DNA of 64,000 bases from Acidobacteriota bacterium (GCA_003385635.1 QQUY01000001.1:1155001-1219000), one strand, 5' to 3'. Shown: positions 1 to 10,329, numbered from the stretch's first letter. Notes: generated by a model from the letters alone, not told the origin. Translations and numbers: made by a program.

Positions 1-150
<150 letters not shown>

Positions 151-233
151 AAAATTTGTTTTCGAATAAATTGATTGGATCAAAGCGCGCAAGATAAATA
201 ACAAGGGTAATCATCTATTTCGATTTTCATTTT

Positions 234-351
<118 letters not shown>

Positions 352-360
352 TAATATCAA

Positions 361-393
361 AAAGCCTCTTCGCGAACGCGGGGAGGCTTTTTT
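361..393 (+). terminator. Intrinsic terminator of the rRNA operon
   Basis: AAGCCTC and GAGGCTT arms enclose a loop that itself contains CGCG/CGCG, followed by a run of T. It begins about ten bases after 5S and no further RNA gene follows. Confidence 0.9.
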
Positions 394-456
394 CATGTGT
401 CAGGTATCAGAGATCAAGTATTAGGGAACAGGTATCAGCCGTTTGATCCCCCAACC

Positions 457-500
457 GTTTTGAGCAGGGCTTGCCCTGCAGCCGGGCACAGCTTCAAAAT
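457..500 (+). repeat. Single degenerate copy of the 67/68-bp repeat family
   Basis: The segment GTTTTGAGCAGGGCTTGCCC and its continuation resemble the unit of the tandem array at 8736-9050 (GTTTAGAGCAGCGCTTGCGC), including the internal GCAGGGC/GCCCTGC palindrome. The short open frame across it (397-579) has no RBS or recognisable product, so it is not called as a gene. The rest of 394-598 also contains degenerate ATCAGGTATCAG-like words of the kind seen near 59650. Confidence 0.55.
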
Positions 501-598
501 GATCGGAACTTCCTCATCTTGGATCGTTCAATGGCAGTATCCGATCCGGAGTCCTGGTTGGATATCATTTCTTGTTTAGTGAGTAAGAAGTCGTCTGT

Positions 599-1084
599 AT
601 GAAATGGGCTTCAAAATTCCTTACGAAGATCGGTCTATGGGGTGTGATCTTGTTAAATCTTTGCCTCTCTACCTTGTTCTACGGGTTTCACCGCGGCAAT
701 CGAATTGAAAGTCATTTTGACCCGCCCAATGAACATCTGAATGCGTTGAGCCCTTACTTTTCTCTTTCTTCAGAATTCGCTTTCATTCTTCTGATCTTCT
801 TGGTCGTCTTGTTCTTTTCTCGGATCTTGTCGAATCATAGGTGGGGAGCTCTTGTTCCGTTCCTAATCTCAGTGATCGCTGTTGTCCCGCTTATTAGAAT
901 TTATAGACAATTAGAGGTAGTAGTAACCAATGTCGATCCATACTACAAGCTGATGAACGAAAGTCGAATCTTGGTATTCGCGATGACCGGATTCTATCTG
1001 CTCTTTGTTCTAGGCAGCATTGGAATTCTGATCTGGAGAAGTTCGGAGAGAGAGAAGCTTAGAGAATCTTCAACCGGCCCGTGA
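599..1084 (+). CDS. Hypothetical four-helix membrane protein
   Basis: A 161-residue protein with four hydrophobic segments (about residues 10-30, 58-78, 84-102 and 124-146) and a charged C-terminal tail rich in Arg, Glu and Lys. It should sit in the inner membrane with both ends on the same side. No catalytic motif is visible and I do not recognise the family. The start is the first ATG of the frame; no strong Shine-Dalgarno sequence precedes it. It lies alone between the rRNA operon and a lipoprotein gene, with repeat-containing gaps on both sides, so context gives no functional hint. The length and clean hydrophobic pattern support a real gene. Confidence 0.7.
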   Translation: MKWASKFLTKIGLWGVILLNLCLSTLFYGFHRGNRIESHFDPPNEHLNALSPYFSLSSEFAFILLIFLVVLFFSRILSNHRWGALVPFLISVIAVVPLIRIYRQLEVVVTNVDPYYKLMNESRILVFAMTGFYLLFVLGSIGILIWRSSEREKLRESSTGP

Positions 1085-1177
1085 AAGGGTCGGCTAAACA
1101 TCTCGCACGATGAACTCGAACTCCGTTTAGCGCGCCCGTTTGCGGGTGCGCCAATTCCGTCTTCCTAAAAGCAGGCT

Positions 1178-1225
1178 GTTTAGACCGGAGCTTGCCCTGC
1201 AACCGGGGCGTGAGAACCGGAATGT
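1178..1225 (+). repeat. Second isolated copy of the 67/68-bp repeat family
   Basis: GTTTAGACCGGAGCTTGCCC, followed by TGCAACCGGGGCGTGAGAAC, aligns with the units at 8736-9050, with the palindromic core degraded. It lies in the 304-base gap 1085-1388, which otherwise shows only short GC-rich palindromes such as GCGCCCGTTTGCGGGTGCGC near 1131 and no credible gene. Confidence 0.45.
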
Positions 1226-1388
1226 TCCCGAAGGCAGCTCCTGTCCAGACCATCCATCCACCTACCAGTTTAGGTAGTGACCCGTCTTCGAATTGTTCCT
1301 AACATTCCCGTACTGGATCGAAAAATCCAAATAGACGTTTATCTCGCCGGCAGTTCAAAGCGGGACTCGGAAAGACAGGAGATCTTAG

Positions 1389-1964
1389 ATGAGAAATTAC
1401 GAAAGAGCGAATATGAAGGGACTTACTTTTCTGACGGCTATCGTTGCTGTCGTAGTTTTTGCAGGAGCCTGCGGGTTGATGGGCGGTGGGTCCGGCGTCA
1501 CCGTTACTTACGATGGAAACTCAGAGTCGGTGGAGGCAAAGGACTCTCGGGTTTTCGCTCATACCATCGGAGATTCGGTCGCTCACACATTTGTGATCGC
1601 AAACTATGATCTACCCGAAAAACTCGATAGGCGGTCAGCCTTTAAGTCAGCAAAAGAAGACGGACAGAAACGAGTCGAGTTCACTATCATTGGCGACAAG
1701 GGTACAAGCGAAAACACGCCGATAAAGCCGGGCGAATATCCAGCAAGGGTCGGAAATGTAGGTTCGCCGGCCGGAACGTCGAATGGCGGCAAGATCGCAT
1801 TCAACAAAGAAGGCAAAGAAGATTCAGAGGGTCTGAATCTTGCCGATATGAAAGAAGGAAAGGTCGTGATCGAATCGGTCGAGAGCGGCACCGTAAAAGG
1901 AACCGTCGATATCACGGATGGCGATACGACGATCAAAGGGTCATTTACCGCAAAGGCGGGATAA
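1389..1964 (+). CDS. Putative lipoprotein of unknown function
   Basis: A 191-residue protein with a basic N-terminus, a hydrophobic stretch and a lipobox ending in AGAC around residue 28, so it is likely exported and lipid-anchored. The mature part is hydrophilic, Gly/Ser-rich after the Cys, and looks like a beta-rich domain (many alternating V/T/E positions, ending with repeated VDIT-DGDTTIKG-like strands). A good AGGAG lies 7 bases before the ATG at 1389. A second in-frame ATG at 1413 would give a more typical signal peptide but has no comparable RBS, so I keep 1389. No family was recognised. An overlapping frame from 1277 is a shadow. Confidence 0.75.
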   Translation: MRNYERANMKGLTFLTAIVAVVVFAGACGLMGGGSGVTVTYDGNSESVEAKDSRVFAHTIGDSVAHTFVIANYDLPEKLDRRSAFKSAKEDGQKRVEFTIIGDKGTSENTPIKPGEYPARVGNVGSPAGTSNGGKIAFNKEGKEDSEGLNLADMKEGKVVIESVESGTVKGTVDITDGDTTIKGSFTAKAG

Positions 1965-1993
1965 CACGTGTTGCGAGTTGTAGGTATGTAAGA

Positions 1994-2135
1994 ATCAGTT
2001 GCCCCCGGCTTCAGCCGGGGGTTGACTGTATTCTCTACAGAATTCGGGGCTTTAGCCCCTAAGAGTCGCAGGCTAAAGCCATCTCAGCATCTTGATCCTC
2101 CATTAGTCCCCCCGCTAAAGCGAGGGGCAACTGAT
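1994..2135 (+). repeat. 142-bp palindromic element, copy 1
   Basis: The element is bounded by the inverted termini ATCAGTTGCCCC and GGGGCAACTGAT. Inside are four hairpins in order: CCCCCGGCTTCAGCCGGGGG (2002-2021), GGGGCTTTAGCCCC (2046-2059), GGCTAAAGCC (2071-2080) and CCCCCGCTAAAGCGAGGGG (about 2109-2127). A second copy with the same layout and almost the same length lies at 16980-17122. It has no coding capacity and looks like a non-autonomous REP/MITE-type element. The rest of the gap 1965-2307 shows nothing recognisable. Confidence 0.75.
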
Positions 2136-2307
2136 ATTCTGTTTGTCGCGAGCCTAGCTTGCCGACGACATGAGAGTCCAGAAACAGGCTGTCTGAAGAG
2201 GCAGTCTGTTCTGCGTTTCAGAGCCAATGCTGTACAAAGCTACCGAATCCGTACGGCATCGATAAATACACAGTGTCAACAGCGGTGCAGGCCGTTATAA
2301 TGTTCAA

Positions 2308-4509
<2,202 letters not shown>

Positions 4510-4518
<9 letters not shown>

Positions 4519-4630
4519 TTTCACGAATTTTACGAATAAATTGTTCTTCCCGTCGTGGTGAAGGTACTTGATTGAAACGCTCTTGATCCAACGTGAAAGC
4601 GAATTAGTGAAATTCGTGAAATCCGTGGCC
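4510..4630. repeat. Inverted repeat spanning the tgpA-rimO gap
   Basis: The left arm (4510-4537) contains GGCCAC and TTTCACGAATTT; the right arm (4601-4630), read on the other strand, gives GGCCACGG and TTTCACGAATTTC. About 23 of 28 positions match, separated by some 63 bases. The left arm contains the stop codon of the preceding gene. It may act as a terminator-like hairpin or be a mobile intergenic repeat. Confidence 0.7.
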
Positions 4631-4638
4631 ATTTTGCT

Positions 4639-5988
4639 ATGAAGAAAGTAGGATTTGTCAGCCTTGGCTGCCCTAAGAACCTCGTCGATTCCGAGGTGAT
4701 GATGGGCCAGTTGAAAGAGGCGGGCTACGAGATAACGAATGACGCCGGGGATGCGGACACCGTCGTCGTCAACACCTGCGGATTTATCGAATCCGCCAAG
4801 GAGGAGTCCGTCGAGGCGATCCTCGAAGCGACCGGCCTGAAACAGAAAGGCAAGGCGAAGCGTGTCGTCGTCGCAGGCTGTCTCGTTGAACGATACCGCG
4901 ACGAACTCATCGACGAGCTGCCCGAAGTCGATGCGTTCATCGGAACGAACGAAGTAAACAGAATTCTAGAAGCAACAGACGAGACGAAAGATTTTCGATC
5001 GCTGCCTCTTCATCCGATCGGCAACAAGTCCGCGACGTATCTTTACGACGAGTACACGCCCAGGCTCCGTGCCACCGATTCTCACACAGCATTCATAAAG
5101 ATAGCCGAGGGCTGCGACCGGCCGTGTGCGTTTTGCTCGATTCCGTCGATGCGAGGTTCATTTCGATCTCGTCGTTTCGGCTCGATAATGGAAGAGGCTC
5201 AACATCTCGCCAAGCAGGGTGTGAAGGAGATCGTCCTGATCGCACAGGATTCGTCCAGATACGGAGAGGACCTGGGCGATATTGACGGCCTTGCGATCCT
5301 TATCAATGAGCTGTGCACGGTCGACGGGCTGGATTGGGTACGTGTCATGTACACTTATCCGACTCACATCTCCGATGGTTTCCTGGAAGCGATCGCGAAT
5401 AACGAAAAGGCCGTGAAGTACCTGGATATGCCGCTTCAGCACGCTTCGCGGAACGTACTCAAGGCTATGAAGCGCGGCGGAACGCGAGAGAGTCTCGAAC
5501 GGTTGATCACTCGCGTTCGTGAAGCGGTCCCCGGAATAGCAATAAGAACGACTTTTATAGTTGGCTACCCCGGCGAGTCTGAAGAAGACTTCGAAGAGCT
5601 GATGCAGTTTGTCCGCAATTGCGAGTTCGACAACGTCGGCGTCTTTACCTATTCGGATGAAGAAGGCACACCGGCTTTCGAACTCCCCAATAAAGTCGAT
5701 CCGAAAGTCGCTAGCGACAGGCGCAAGCGCTTGATGAAGGAACAGGCAAGGATCAGCCGCAGGAAGAACGAACAGAAAATAGGCAGCGTTTTCCGCGTGA
5801 TGTTTGAAGGCGTTTCAAAGGAATCAGATCTTCTTTGGCAGGGTCGGCTTGAGGGACAGGCTCAGGAGATCGACGGATATATTCTGATAAATGACGCGCC
5901 GGAGGGGCGTGTCCCAGCAGAAGGTGAGATCGTGAACGTAGAGATCACTGAAGCACACGAGTACGATCTGGTAGGAAGGATCGTCTGA
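4639..5988 (+). CDS. rimO: Ribosomal protein uS12 methylthiotransferase RimO
   Basis: A 449-residue radical-SAM enzyme that adds a methylthio group to the conserved Asp of ribosomal protein S12. The N-terminal MTTase domain begins with VGFVSLGCPKNLVDSE, the RimO signature. Further Cys residues of that domain lie in NTCGF and AGCLVERY. The radical-SAM cluster motif is Cys159-x3-Cys163-x2-Cys166 (GCDRPCAFCSIP). A TRAM-like domain closes the protein. LGCPKN and the overall length favour RimO over MiaB. The start ATG directly precedes KKVGFVSLGC; no clear Shine-Dalgarno sequence is seen in the repeat-containing leader. Confidence 0.96.
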   Translation: MKKVGFVSLGCPKNLVDSEVMMGQLKEAGYEITNDAGDADTVVVNTCGFIESAKEESVEAILEATGLKQKGKAKRVVVAGCLVERYRDELIDELPEVDAFIGTNEVNRILEATDETKDFRSLPLHPIGNKSATYLYDEYTPRLRATDSHTAFIKIAEGCDRPCAFCSIPSMRGSFRSRRFGSIMEEAQHLAKQGVKEIVLIAQDSSRYGEDLGDIDGLAILINELCTVDGLDWVRVMYTYPTHISDGFLEAIANNEKAVKYLDMPLQHASRNVLKAMKRGGTRESLERLITRVREAVPGIAIRTTFIVGYPGESEEDFEELMQFVRNCEFDNVGVFTYSDEEGTPAFELPNKVDPKVASDRRKRLMKEQARISRRKNEQKIGSVFRVMFEGVSKESDLLWQGRLEGQAQEIDGYILINDAPEGRVPAEGEIVNVEITEAHEYDLVGRIV

Positions 5989-6041
5989 AGAAAGCCTGAC
6001 TAAGGCCTCGTGCGATTTCCGACTCTAATTGGAGAAATAGA

Positions 6042-6647
6042 ATGCTGAGATACAAATGGCTTTCAACTGCCGTCTTGCTCGTTTCGTCAGTGAGTATGTT
6101 TGGTCAGGACGCTAACGATCCGGTTGAGGACATTCTCGGGGCACTTCCGAAGGTTGAAGGATGGCAGCAGGGTGAAACCAGGTCGTACGGCGACGCGAGA
6201 CTGGGAATGAGCGTCGGTTTTAACTCCGAAAAAGGCGGCACTTTTACCGTGTTTGTTTATGACAAGGGCATCACGAACATTCAGGACGGACCGGATTCAG
6301 ATCTCGCAAAGGAAGAAGTCTCTGCGGCAAAAGCCGAGATCCAGATGGCTATCGAACTGGGGTACTATGAGAAAGTCGAGTTCCACGACGAGGAAATAGT
6401 GGCCCTCTCGGAAAACGTTAAGTCGCGGCGGCTCAGGATGACGCTGTTTGCCAATGGCAGGAAGCTTACTTCAGAGATCTATGTGTATGGCCACCTTGGG
6501 TACTTCATCAAATTCCGTGCGACAAGAGCGTATGAGGACAAAGCCTCGGCAAACAAGGATTTCAATGAGTTTGTCAAAAAGGTCGCTGATTCGCTCCACA
6601 AGTACAAGGCCGACACCGAGAAACTACCTGCGGACGTCGGAAACTGA
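6042..6647 (+). CDS. Hypothetical exported protein
   Basis: A 201-residue protein with a signal peptide of about 22 residues (basic start, hydrophobic core, cleavage near SMFGQ). The mature part is hydrophilic with alternating strands and a C-terminal Lys-rich helix. A GGAG at 6031-6034 lies 7 bases before the ATG. It follows rimO by about 50 bases and precedes pgpA by about 30 on the same strand, so the three may be co-transcribed. I do not recognise the family; the pattern resembles small periplasmic lipid- or ligand-associated domains, but that is only an impression. Confidence 0.75.
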   Translation: MLRYKWLSTAVLLVSSVSMFGQDANDPVEDILGALPKVEGWQQGETRSYGDARLGMSVGFNSEKGGTFTVFVYDKGITNIQDGPDSDLAKEEVSAAKAEIQMAIELGYYEKVEFHDEEIVALSENVKSRRLRMTLFANGRKLTSEIYVYGHLGYFIKFRATRAYEDKASANKDFNEFVKKVADSLHKYKADTEKLPADVGN

Positions 6648-6679
6648 TTCTGGCCGCTTTAAGGTTCTAGCTCTCCCGG

Positions 6680-7231
6680 ATGAATGAAGAAAAGAAGAAA
6701 TTGACGCTTGCGGACCGCCTGGCGGTGGTTATCTCGACGTGCGGTGTAGGCTATTTGCCAATCGCTCCCGGCACGTGGGGATCTCTTGTCGGGGTCGCGA
6801 TCTATCTCGTCGTTTTTCTGCTGGAGTACAACTTCGGTATCTTTCTTCTTCACCGCGGCTGGCTTGGACCTCAGCTGGAATCGTGGATGTACACGGTCAA
6901 CCTGGTCCTACTGTTGTTTCTTACACTTGTAGGGATCGCCGCTGCGACCAGGGCATCGAAGATCTTCAATGAAAAGGATCCTTCGAGGACTGTGATCGAC
7001 GAGGTGATGGGGCAATTGATCGTTTTTCTTTTCATACCGCTGACAACCACATGGTGGCTGATAGCGGCCGGATTCCTGCTTTTCAGGCTGTTTGACATCT
7101 GGAAGCCGTATCCGGTTCATGTTCTTCAGGACCTTCCGGGAGGTCTTGGTGTATGCGCCGACGACATCGTAGCGGGAATCTACGCAGGTATCGCACTTAG
7201 CGTCATCTATTCACTAAGCTTCAGTTTCTAG
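6680..7231 (+). CDS. pgpA: Phosphatidylglycerophosphatase A
   Basis: A 183-residue membrane enzyme that dephosphorylates phosphatidylglycerol-phosphate to phosphatidylglycerol. The family's N-terminal signature is present as STCGVGYLPIAPGTWGS (about residues 19-35), and the acidic active-site region appears as DEVMGQ. Hydrophobic segments cover most of the remainder and end in a conserved ADD motif (CADDIVAGIYAG). It is slightly longer than the E. coli enzyme because of the inter-helix loop around residues 50-65. It starts about 30 bases after the preceding gene and is followed 14 bases later by the DUF1835 gene, consistent with an operon. Confidence 0.93.
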   Translation: MNEEKKKLTLADRLAVVISTCGVGYLPIAPGTWGSLVGVAIYLVVFLLEYNFGIFLLHRGWLGPQLESWMYTVNLVLLLFLTLVGIAAATRASKIFNEKDPSRTVIDEVMGQLIVFLFIPLTTTWWLIAAGFLLFRLFDIWKPYPVHVLQDLPGGLGVCADDIVAGIYAGIALSVIYSLSFSF

Positions 7232-7245
7232 AGGGGTGCCAGGCT

Positions 7246-7977
7246 ATGGGAGTTCACGTCCTTTCCGGAGATTCGCTGTATGACCAGTTCAAAGCGGCTG
7301 GTATCGAGGGGGCGGTCGTAATATTCCGCGAATGCCTCGTCGACGGGCCGTGTCGCGCGGAATCGCTTGAGGAGCTTTTCGAAACGCGAAGCGAGTACCT
7401 CTCGGGAGGAGACGAGACCGGCAAGCGTTTCTATGAGGAAGGTGTAAGGAACGAGATCCAGAAGGTCCTTGATGCGCCAAGAGACACAGAGATCAACCTT
7501 TGGTTCGAGCACGAGCTATTCTGTCAGGTCAATCTGTGGTTCCTGCTCGATCAGTTGCAGGATCGGGACAACATCTTCGTTGTCAGTCCGCCCTCCGAAC
7601 CCGCTCATGGGAGGTTTGCAGGATGGGCGTTTCTTGAGCCAGATGACCTGCGGTCGTGCTATGAAGATCGAATGGAGCCGGGAAGGTCAGATTGCGATCT
7701 GGCCGTCCAGCTTTGGACAGCCTTTGCGAGCCGCGATTTCGACGAACTCTCCAAGCTTGGGGCGACGCCTTCAGAGACCTTTAAATTTCTTGGGGAAGTT
7801 TCGCAGGCGGCTGCCGAAATGGAATCGCGCCCTGAGGAGTTTCTTCGAGAGAGGTTGATTCGGGGACTCAGTTTCGGAGAGGCATTCCGGGATTTTTCCG
7901 AGGACCAGAAAGTATACGGTTACGGTGACCTTCAGGTAGAGAAGATCTGGAACAGGATTGCTTCGGAGAGGACGTGA
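7246..7977 (+). CDS. DUF1835 domain-containing protein
   Basis: A 243-residue soluble protein. The N-terminus (HVLSGDSLYDQFKAAGIEG) and the central LWFEHELFCQVNLWFLLDQL segment are characteristic of DUF1835 proteins, whose biochemical role is unknown. No signal peptide or membrane segment is seen. The C-terminal third is rich in aromatic and acidic residues. An AGGGG at about 7232-7236 precedes the ATG by 9 bases. It follows pgpA closely and is probably the last gene of the rimO-pgpA group, because a promoter-like TATAAT occurs before the next gene. Confidence 0.82.
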   Translation: MGVHVLSGDSLYDQFKAAGIEGAVVIFRECLVDGPCRAESLEELFETRSEYLSGGDETGKRFYEEGVRNEIQKVLDAPRDTEINLWFEHELFCQVNLWFLLDQLQDRDNIFVVSPPSEPAHGRFAGWAFLEPDDLRSCYEDRMEPGRSDCDLAVQLWTAFASRDFDELSKLGATPSETFKFLGEVSQAAAEMESRPEEFLRERLIRGLSFGEAFRDFSEDQKVYGYGDLQVEKIWNRIASERT

Positions 7978-8033
7978 AGGGAAGAGATTCCCGAGATTCG
8001 GTACGGTTGACCACATCTCAACGGCAGTTCGGT

Positions 8034-8039
8034 TATAAT
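8034..8039 (+). promoter_or_regulatory. Candidate -10 box upstream of the PH-like gene
   Basis: A perfect TATAAT occurs 55 bases before the ATG at 8095. The best TTGACC (8007-8012) is 21 bases upstream, longer than ideal, so the -35 is uncertain. A short GGCC-containing hairpin (about 8051-8067) lies in the presumed leader. Confidence 0.45.
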
Positions 8040-8094
8040 AAACATTGTTGAACGGCCTAAGGGCCTGAATGTTTATTACCCGCCAACACCGAAT

Positions 8095-8718
8095 ATGCTT
8101 ACCAACTCATTCCCGCGCAAGATGCAGGAGCTCGTGAATAGCGAGCTCGAAATTGGCGAAAGAGTGGTTTGGTCCGGAATGCCGCGACCTGCATTCTTTA
8201 CGCCCTCCTCCACTGGAGCCTTTTTGTTCGGCATTCCCTGGACCGCCTTCGCCGTCTTCTGGACGGTGATGGCCGGTGCGGGCACCTGGTTCACAACCGG
8301 CTTCTCCGTCTTCAGCCTTTTTCCTCTTTTCGGTATTCCTTTCATACTCATTGGGTTTGGAATGCTCTCGGCACCGGTCTTCTCTTACACAAGATCCCGA
8401 AAAACGGCTTACGTCATTACCGACCGCCGCGCGATCAGTTTTGAGGGAGGGAGATCGACCGTGATTCGCAGTTTCCCGCCGGAGAAGCTGACGAGTATCT
8501 ACCGTAACGAAAAGAGGAACGGCTTCGGTGACGTGATAATCGACTATAAGCAGTGGCGCGACTCGGACGGAGACAGACAGAGCGAGCAGCTTGGCTTTAT
8601 GCGAATTCCGAACGCGCGTGACGTCGAGAGGCTGTTGAAGGACCTCGGAAGGCGCGCTAAACGAATGGAGATCCAACGGAAACCGGAAGACGACGGATCG
8701 ATATACAGTTGGAGATGA
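8095..8718 (+). CDS. PH-like domain membrane protein
   Basis: A 207-residue protein with a soluble N-terminus containing GERVVWSGMP, two hydrophobic segments (about residues 42-65 and 68-92), then a beta-rich cytoplasmic domain beginning AYVITDRRAISFEGG. That arrangement is typical of the bacterial PH-like/YdbS-type membrane proteins, where the strand pattern after TDRR forms the PH-like barrel. The function in this family is generally unknown. The C-terminus is strongly basic. There is no obvious Shine-Dalgarno sequence. It ends just before the tandem repeat array at 8736. Confidence 0.75.
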   Translation: MLTNSFPRKMQELVNSELEIGERVVWSGMPRPAFFTPSSTGAFLFGIPWTAFAVFWTVMAGAGTWFTTGFSVFSLFPLFGIPFILIGFGMLSAPVFSYTRSRKTAYVITDRRAISFEGGRSTVIRSFPPEKLTSIYRNEKRNGFGDVIIDYKQWRDSDGDRQSEQLGFMRIPNARDVERLLKDLGRRAKRMEIQRKPEDDGSIYSWR

Positions 8719-8735
8719 GTTAGTTTCGTGACATC

Positions 8736-9052
8736 GTTTAGAGCAGCGCTTGCGCTGCAAGGGGCGTGCGAAGCACGGCTCAACCCGTTTGAGCATCCTC
8801 CCCGTTTAGAGCAGCGCTTGCGCTGCAAAAGACTTGCAAAGCAAGGCTCAACCGTTTGAGAATGCCGCCCGTTCAGAGCAGCGCTTGCGCTGCAAAGGAC
8901 AGGCAACGCCCGACTCGACCCGTTTGAGCATCCTTCCCGTTTAGAGCAGCGCTTGCGCTGCAAAAAACTTGCAAAGCAAGGCTCAACTGTTTGAGTATGC
9001 CGCCCGTTTAGAGCATCTCTTGCATTGCGAATGTAGCGCGAAGCGGGCATAA
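8736..9052 (+). repeat. Tandem array of 67/68-bp palindrome-bearing repeats
   Basis: Units begin with GTTTAGAGCAGCGCTTGCGC at 8736, 8804, 8871 (GTTCAGAGC variant) and 8939, with a decayed fifth at 9006. Spacings alternate 68, 67, 68, 67. Units 1 and 3 resemble each other (AACCCGTTTGAGCATCCT-like ends), as do units 2 and 4 (CTTGCAAAGCAAGGCTCAAC and a GCCGCCC end), so the true period is a dimer of about 135 bp. Each unit carries the palindrome GCAGCGCTTGCGCTGC and a second weaker one. A frame open across it on the minus strand is an artefact. The remainder to 9118 shows nothing else. Confidence 0.85.
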
Positions 9053-9118
9053 ATCGTCAGCTTGCTGCTCACGCACGCGCCGCTTTTCTTAGCCGATCAG
9101 CGACGTCTGCACACAAAA

Positions 9119-9136
9119 GTGATACAATTGTGACAC
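9119..9136. promoter_or_regulatory. Candidate toxin-antitoxin operator overlapping a -10 box
   Basis: GTGATACAATTGTGACAC is an 18-base dyad of the form GTG-nn-ACAATTGT-nn-CAC. It contains TACAAT (9123-9128), a good -10, and ends 4 bases before the antitoxin ATG. Phd/YefM-type antitoxins commonly repress their own promoter by binding such palindromes. No convincing -35 was found, and no Shine-Dalgarno sequence precedes the ATG. Confidence 0.45.
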
Positions 9137-9140
9137 TCTA

Positions 9141-9398
9141 ATGAAGGTCGAATTGGTTACTACGTTGAAGAGAAAAGCGACAAAGATTCTTGCGGACCTG
9201 CGGAAGAACCGCGAGCCGGTTCTGATTACCGAGCACGGAAAGCCCTCCGCCTATCTCGTTGATGTCGAGGACTACGAATCTCTTCAGAAGCGCCTGAAGA
9301 TACTTGAAGGAATCGCCCGAGGCGAACTTTCGATCTCTGAGGGCCGCACTGTCTCTCACCGTGATGCAGAAGAGAAGCTAGAAAAGTGGCTGAAGTAA
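9141..9398 (+). CDS. Phd/YefM-family antitoxin
   Basis: An 85-residue protein with the Phd/YefM N-terminal DNA-binding fold: VELVTTLKRKATKILADLRK, then EPVLITEHGKPSAYLVDVEDYE, which is the classic ITxxGxPxAxLV-DxxDYE signature. The C-terminal third is charged and would wrap the toxin. It overlaps the toxin gene by 13 bases, the usual antitoxin-first arrangement. A palindrome at the start of the gene is a likely operator for autoregulation. Confidence 0.9.
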   Translation: MKVELVTTLKRKATKILADLRKNREPVLITEHGKPSAYLVDVEDYESLQKRLKILEGIARGELSISEGRTVSHRDAEEKLEKWLK

Positions 9399-9694
9399 TC
9401 TGGACCGAACCTGCACTCGAAGAACTCAATGCGATTGCGGAGTATATTGCGATTGACAATGAGGGCGCTGCGAGAAAGCTGGTGGGAAATGTTTTCCGAT
9501 CAGTATCGCGTCTGGAGACTCACCCTGAATCAGGACGTGTACCTCCCGAACTTTTAGAATCCAGATACCGCGAGGTCATAATTGGACCCTGCAGGGTTTT
9601 CTACAGGCTTGACGGCAGCTCCGTCTTCATAGTCTTTGTCTTACGAAGCGAACGAGATCTCAGGAACTATCTGATTGACAGACTGGATCTCTAG
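9386..9694 (+). CDS. RelE/ParE-family toxin
   Basis: A 102-residue basic protein starting with VIWTEPALEELNAIAEYIA, the opening strand and helix of RelE/ParE toxins, and containing the central GRVPPELLESRYREVIIGPCRVFYR segment that forms the family's core sheet. ParE-type members inhibit DNA gyrase and RelE-type members cleave mRNA on the ribosome. The C-terminal catalytic residues of RelE are not clearly present, so ParE-like activity is the better guess. The start lies inside the antitoxin gene, giving translational coupling. The ORF appears intact. Confidence 0.88.
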   Translation: MAEVIWTEPALEELNAIAEYIAIDNEGAARKLVGNVFRSVSRLETHPESGRVPPELLESRYREVIIGPCRVFYRLDGSSVFIVFVLRSERDLRNYLIDRLDL

Positions 9695-9718
9695 TTCTCG
9701 ACTGCCCGCTCCCGTTGT

Positions 9719-10198
9719 ATGCAGCTCGTTCAGCTTATTACCCGTATTAAGGCGTCACCTAAGATCTGTTTCGATCTCTCGCGCGATATAGATTTCCATA
9801 CGCGGTCGATGGGCAGTTCCGATGAAAAAGCTGTCGGCGGAGTTAAGACCGGTTTAATAGGGATCGGTCACGAGGTTACATTTCGCGGTAAGCACTTCGG
9901 TATTTACCACGAGCACACCTCCCGCATTACGGCCTTTAACCGGCCTCTTCATTTCCGAGATGAAATGGTGTCCGGCCGTTTCAGGTCATTCGTTCATGAT
10001 CACTACTTTGAGGAGATCGATGGCGAAACGGTTATGAGAGACGTGATCGAGTTCCAATCGCCTTTTTGGATATTCGGAGTAGCAGTTGACGCAATTATTC
10101 TAAAAGCGTATCTGCAACGTCTGATCGAGACAAGAAATGAAGCCCTGAAGAATGAAGCTGAGCGGCTGCAAGAGATATCTCCGCTACGCGGCGAATAG
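9719..10198 (+). CDS. SRPBCC-family protein (START/polyketide-cyclase fold)
   Basis: A 159-residue protein with the SRPBCC pattern: an N-terminal strand leading to SPKICFDLSRDIDFH, a middle EVTFRGKHFG segment, paired strands with RPLHFRDEMVSG and FVHDHYFEEIDGETVMRDVIEFQSP, and a long C-terminal helix. The family holds hydrophobic ligands in a helix-grip fold. This subgroup is often annotated as a cell-division inhibitor-like or cyclase-like protein without a known ligand. It starts 24 bases after the toxin gene stop but has its own ATG. A perfect hairpin with a TTTT tail lies at 10330-10354 downstream. Confidence 0.8.
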   Translation: MQLVQLITRIKASPKICFDLSRDIDFHTRSMGSSDEKAVGGVKTGLIGIGHEVTFRGKHFGIYHEHTSRITAFNRPLHFRDEMVSGRFRSFVHDHYFEEIDGETVMRDVIEFQSPFWIFGVAVDAIILKAYLQRLIETRNEALKNEAERLQEISPLRGE

Positions 10199-10210
10199 AT
10201 CATAAATTGC

Positions 10211-10271
10211 CGGGTACCCGCGGGTGCGCCTTCGGCTTCCCCCGGGCTAACCTCCGCTGCCCTTTCAGGGC
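10211..10271 (+). repeat. CGGG-hairpin module, copy a
   Basis: GGGTGCGCCTTCGGCTTCCC flanked by CGGG/CCCG words, then CTAACCTCCGCT and a terminal GCCCTTTCAGGGC hairpin. Related copies occur at 10463, 37129, 58136, 58290, 62180 and 62985. It is non-coding. Confidence 0.75.
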
Positions 10272-10329
10272 AAACATATCTCCAAGACAATTCAATCTAC
10301 TCAAGAGATTGAACAGATGACAATGATTA

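Noticed and set aside
397..579. Small 60-codon protein after the rRNA operon
   Set aside because: It covers a degenerate dispersed repeat, has no RBS and no similarity to a known product.
2022..2300. 92-codon frame in the gap before tgpA
   Set aside because: It starts inside the 142-bp element and its translation has no domain-like pattern.
8736..9052. CRISPR array
   Set aside because: Repeats are contiguous 67/68-bp units with no unique spacers of regular length; no cas gene lies nearby.
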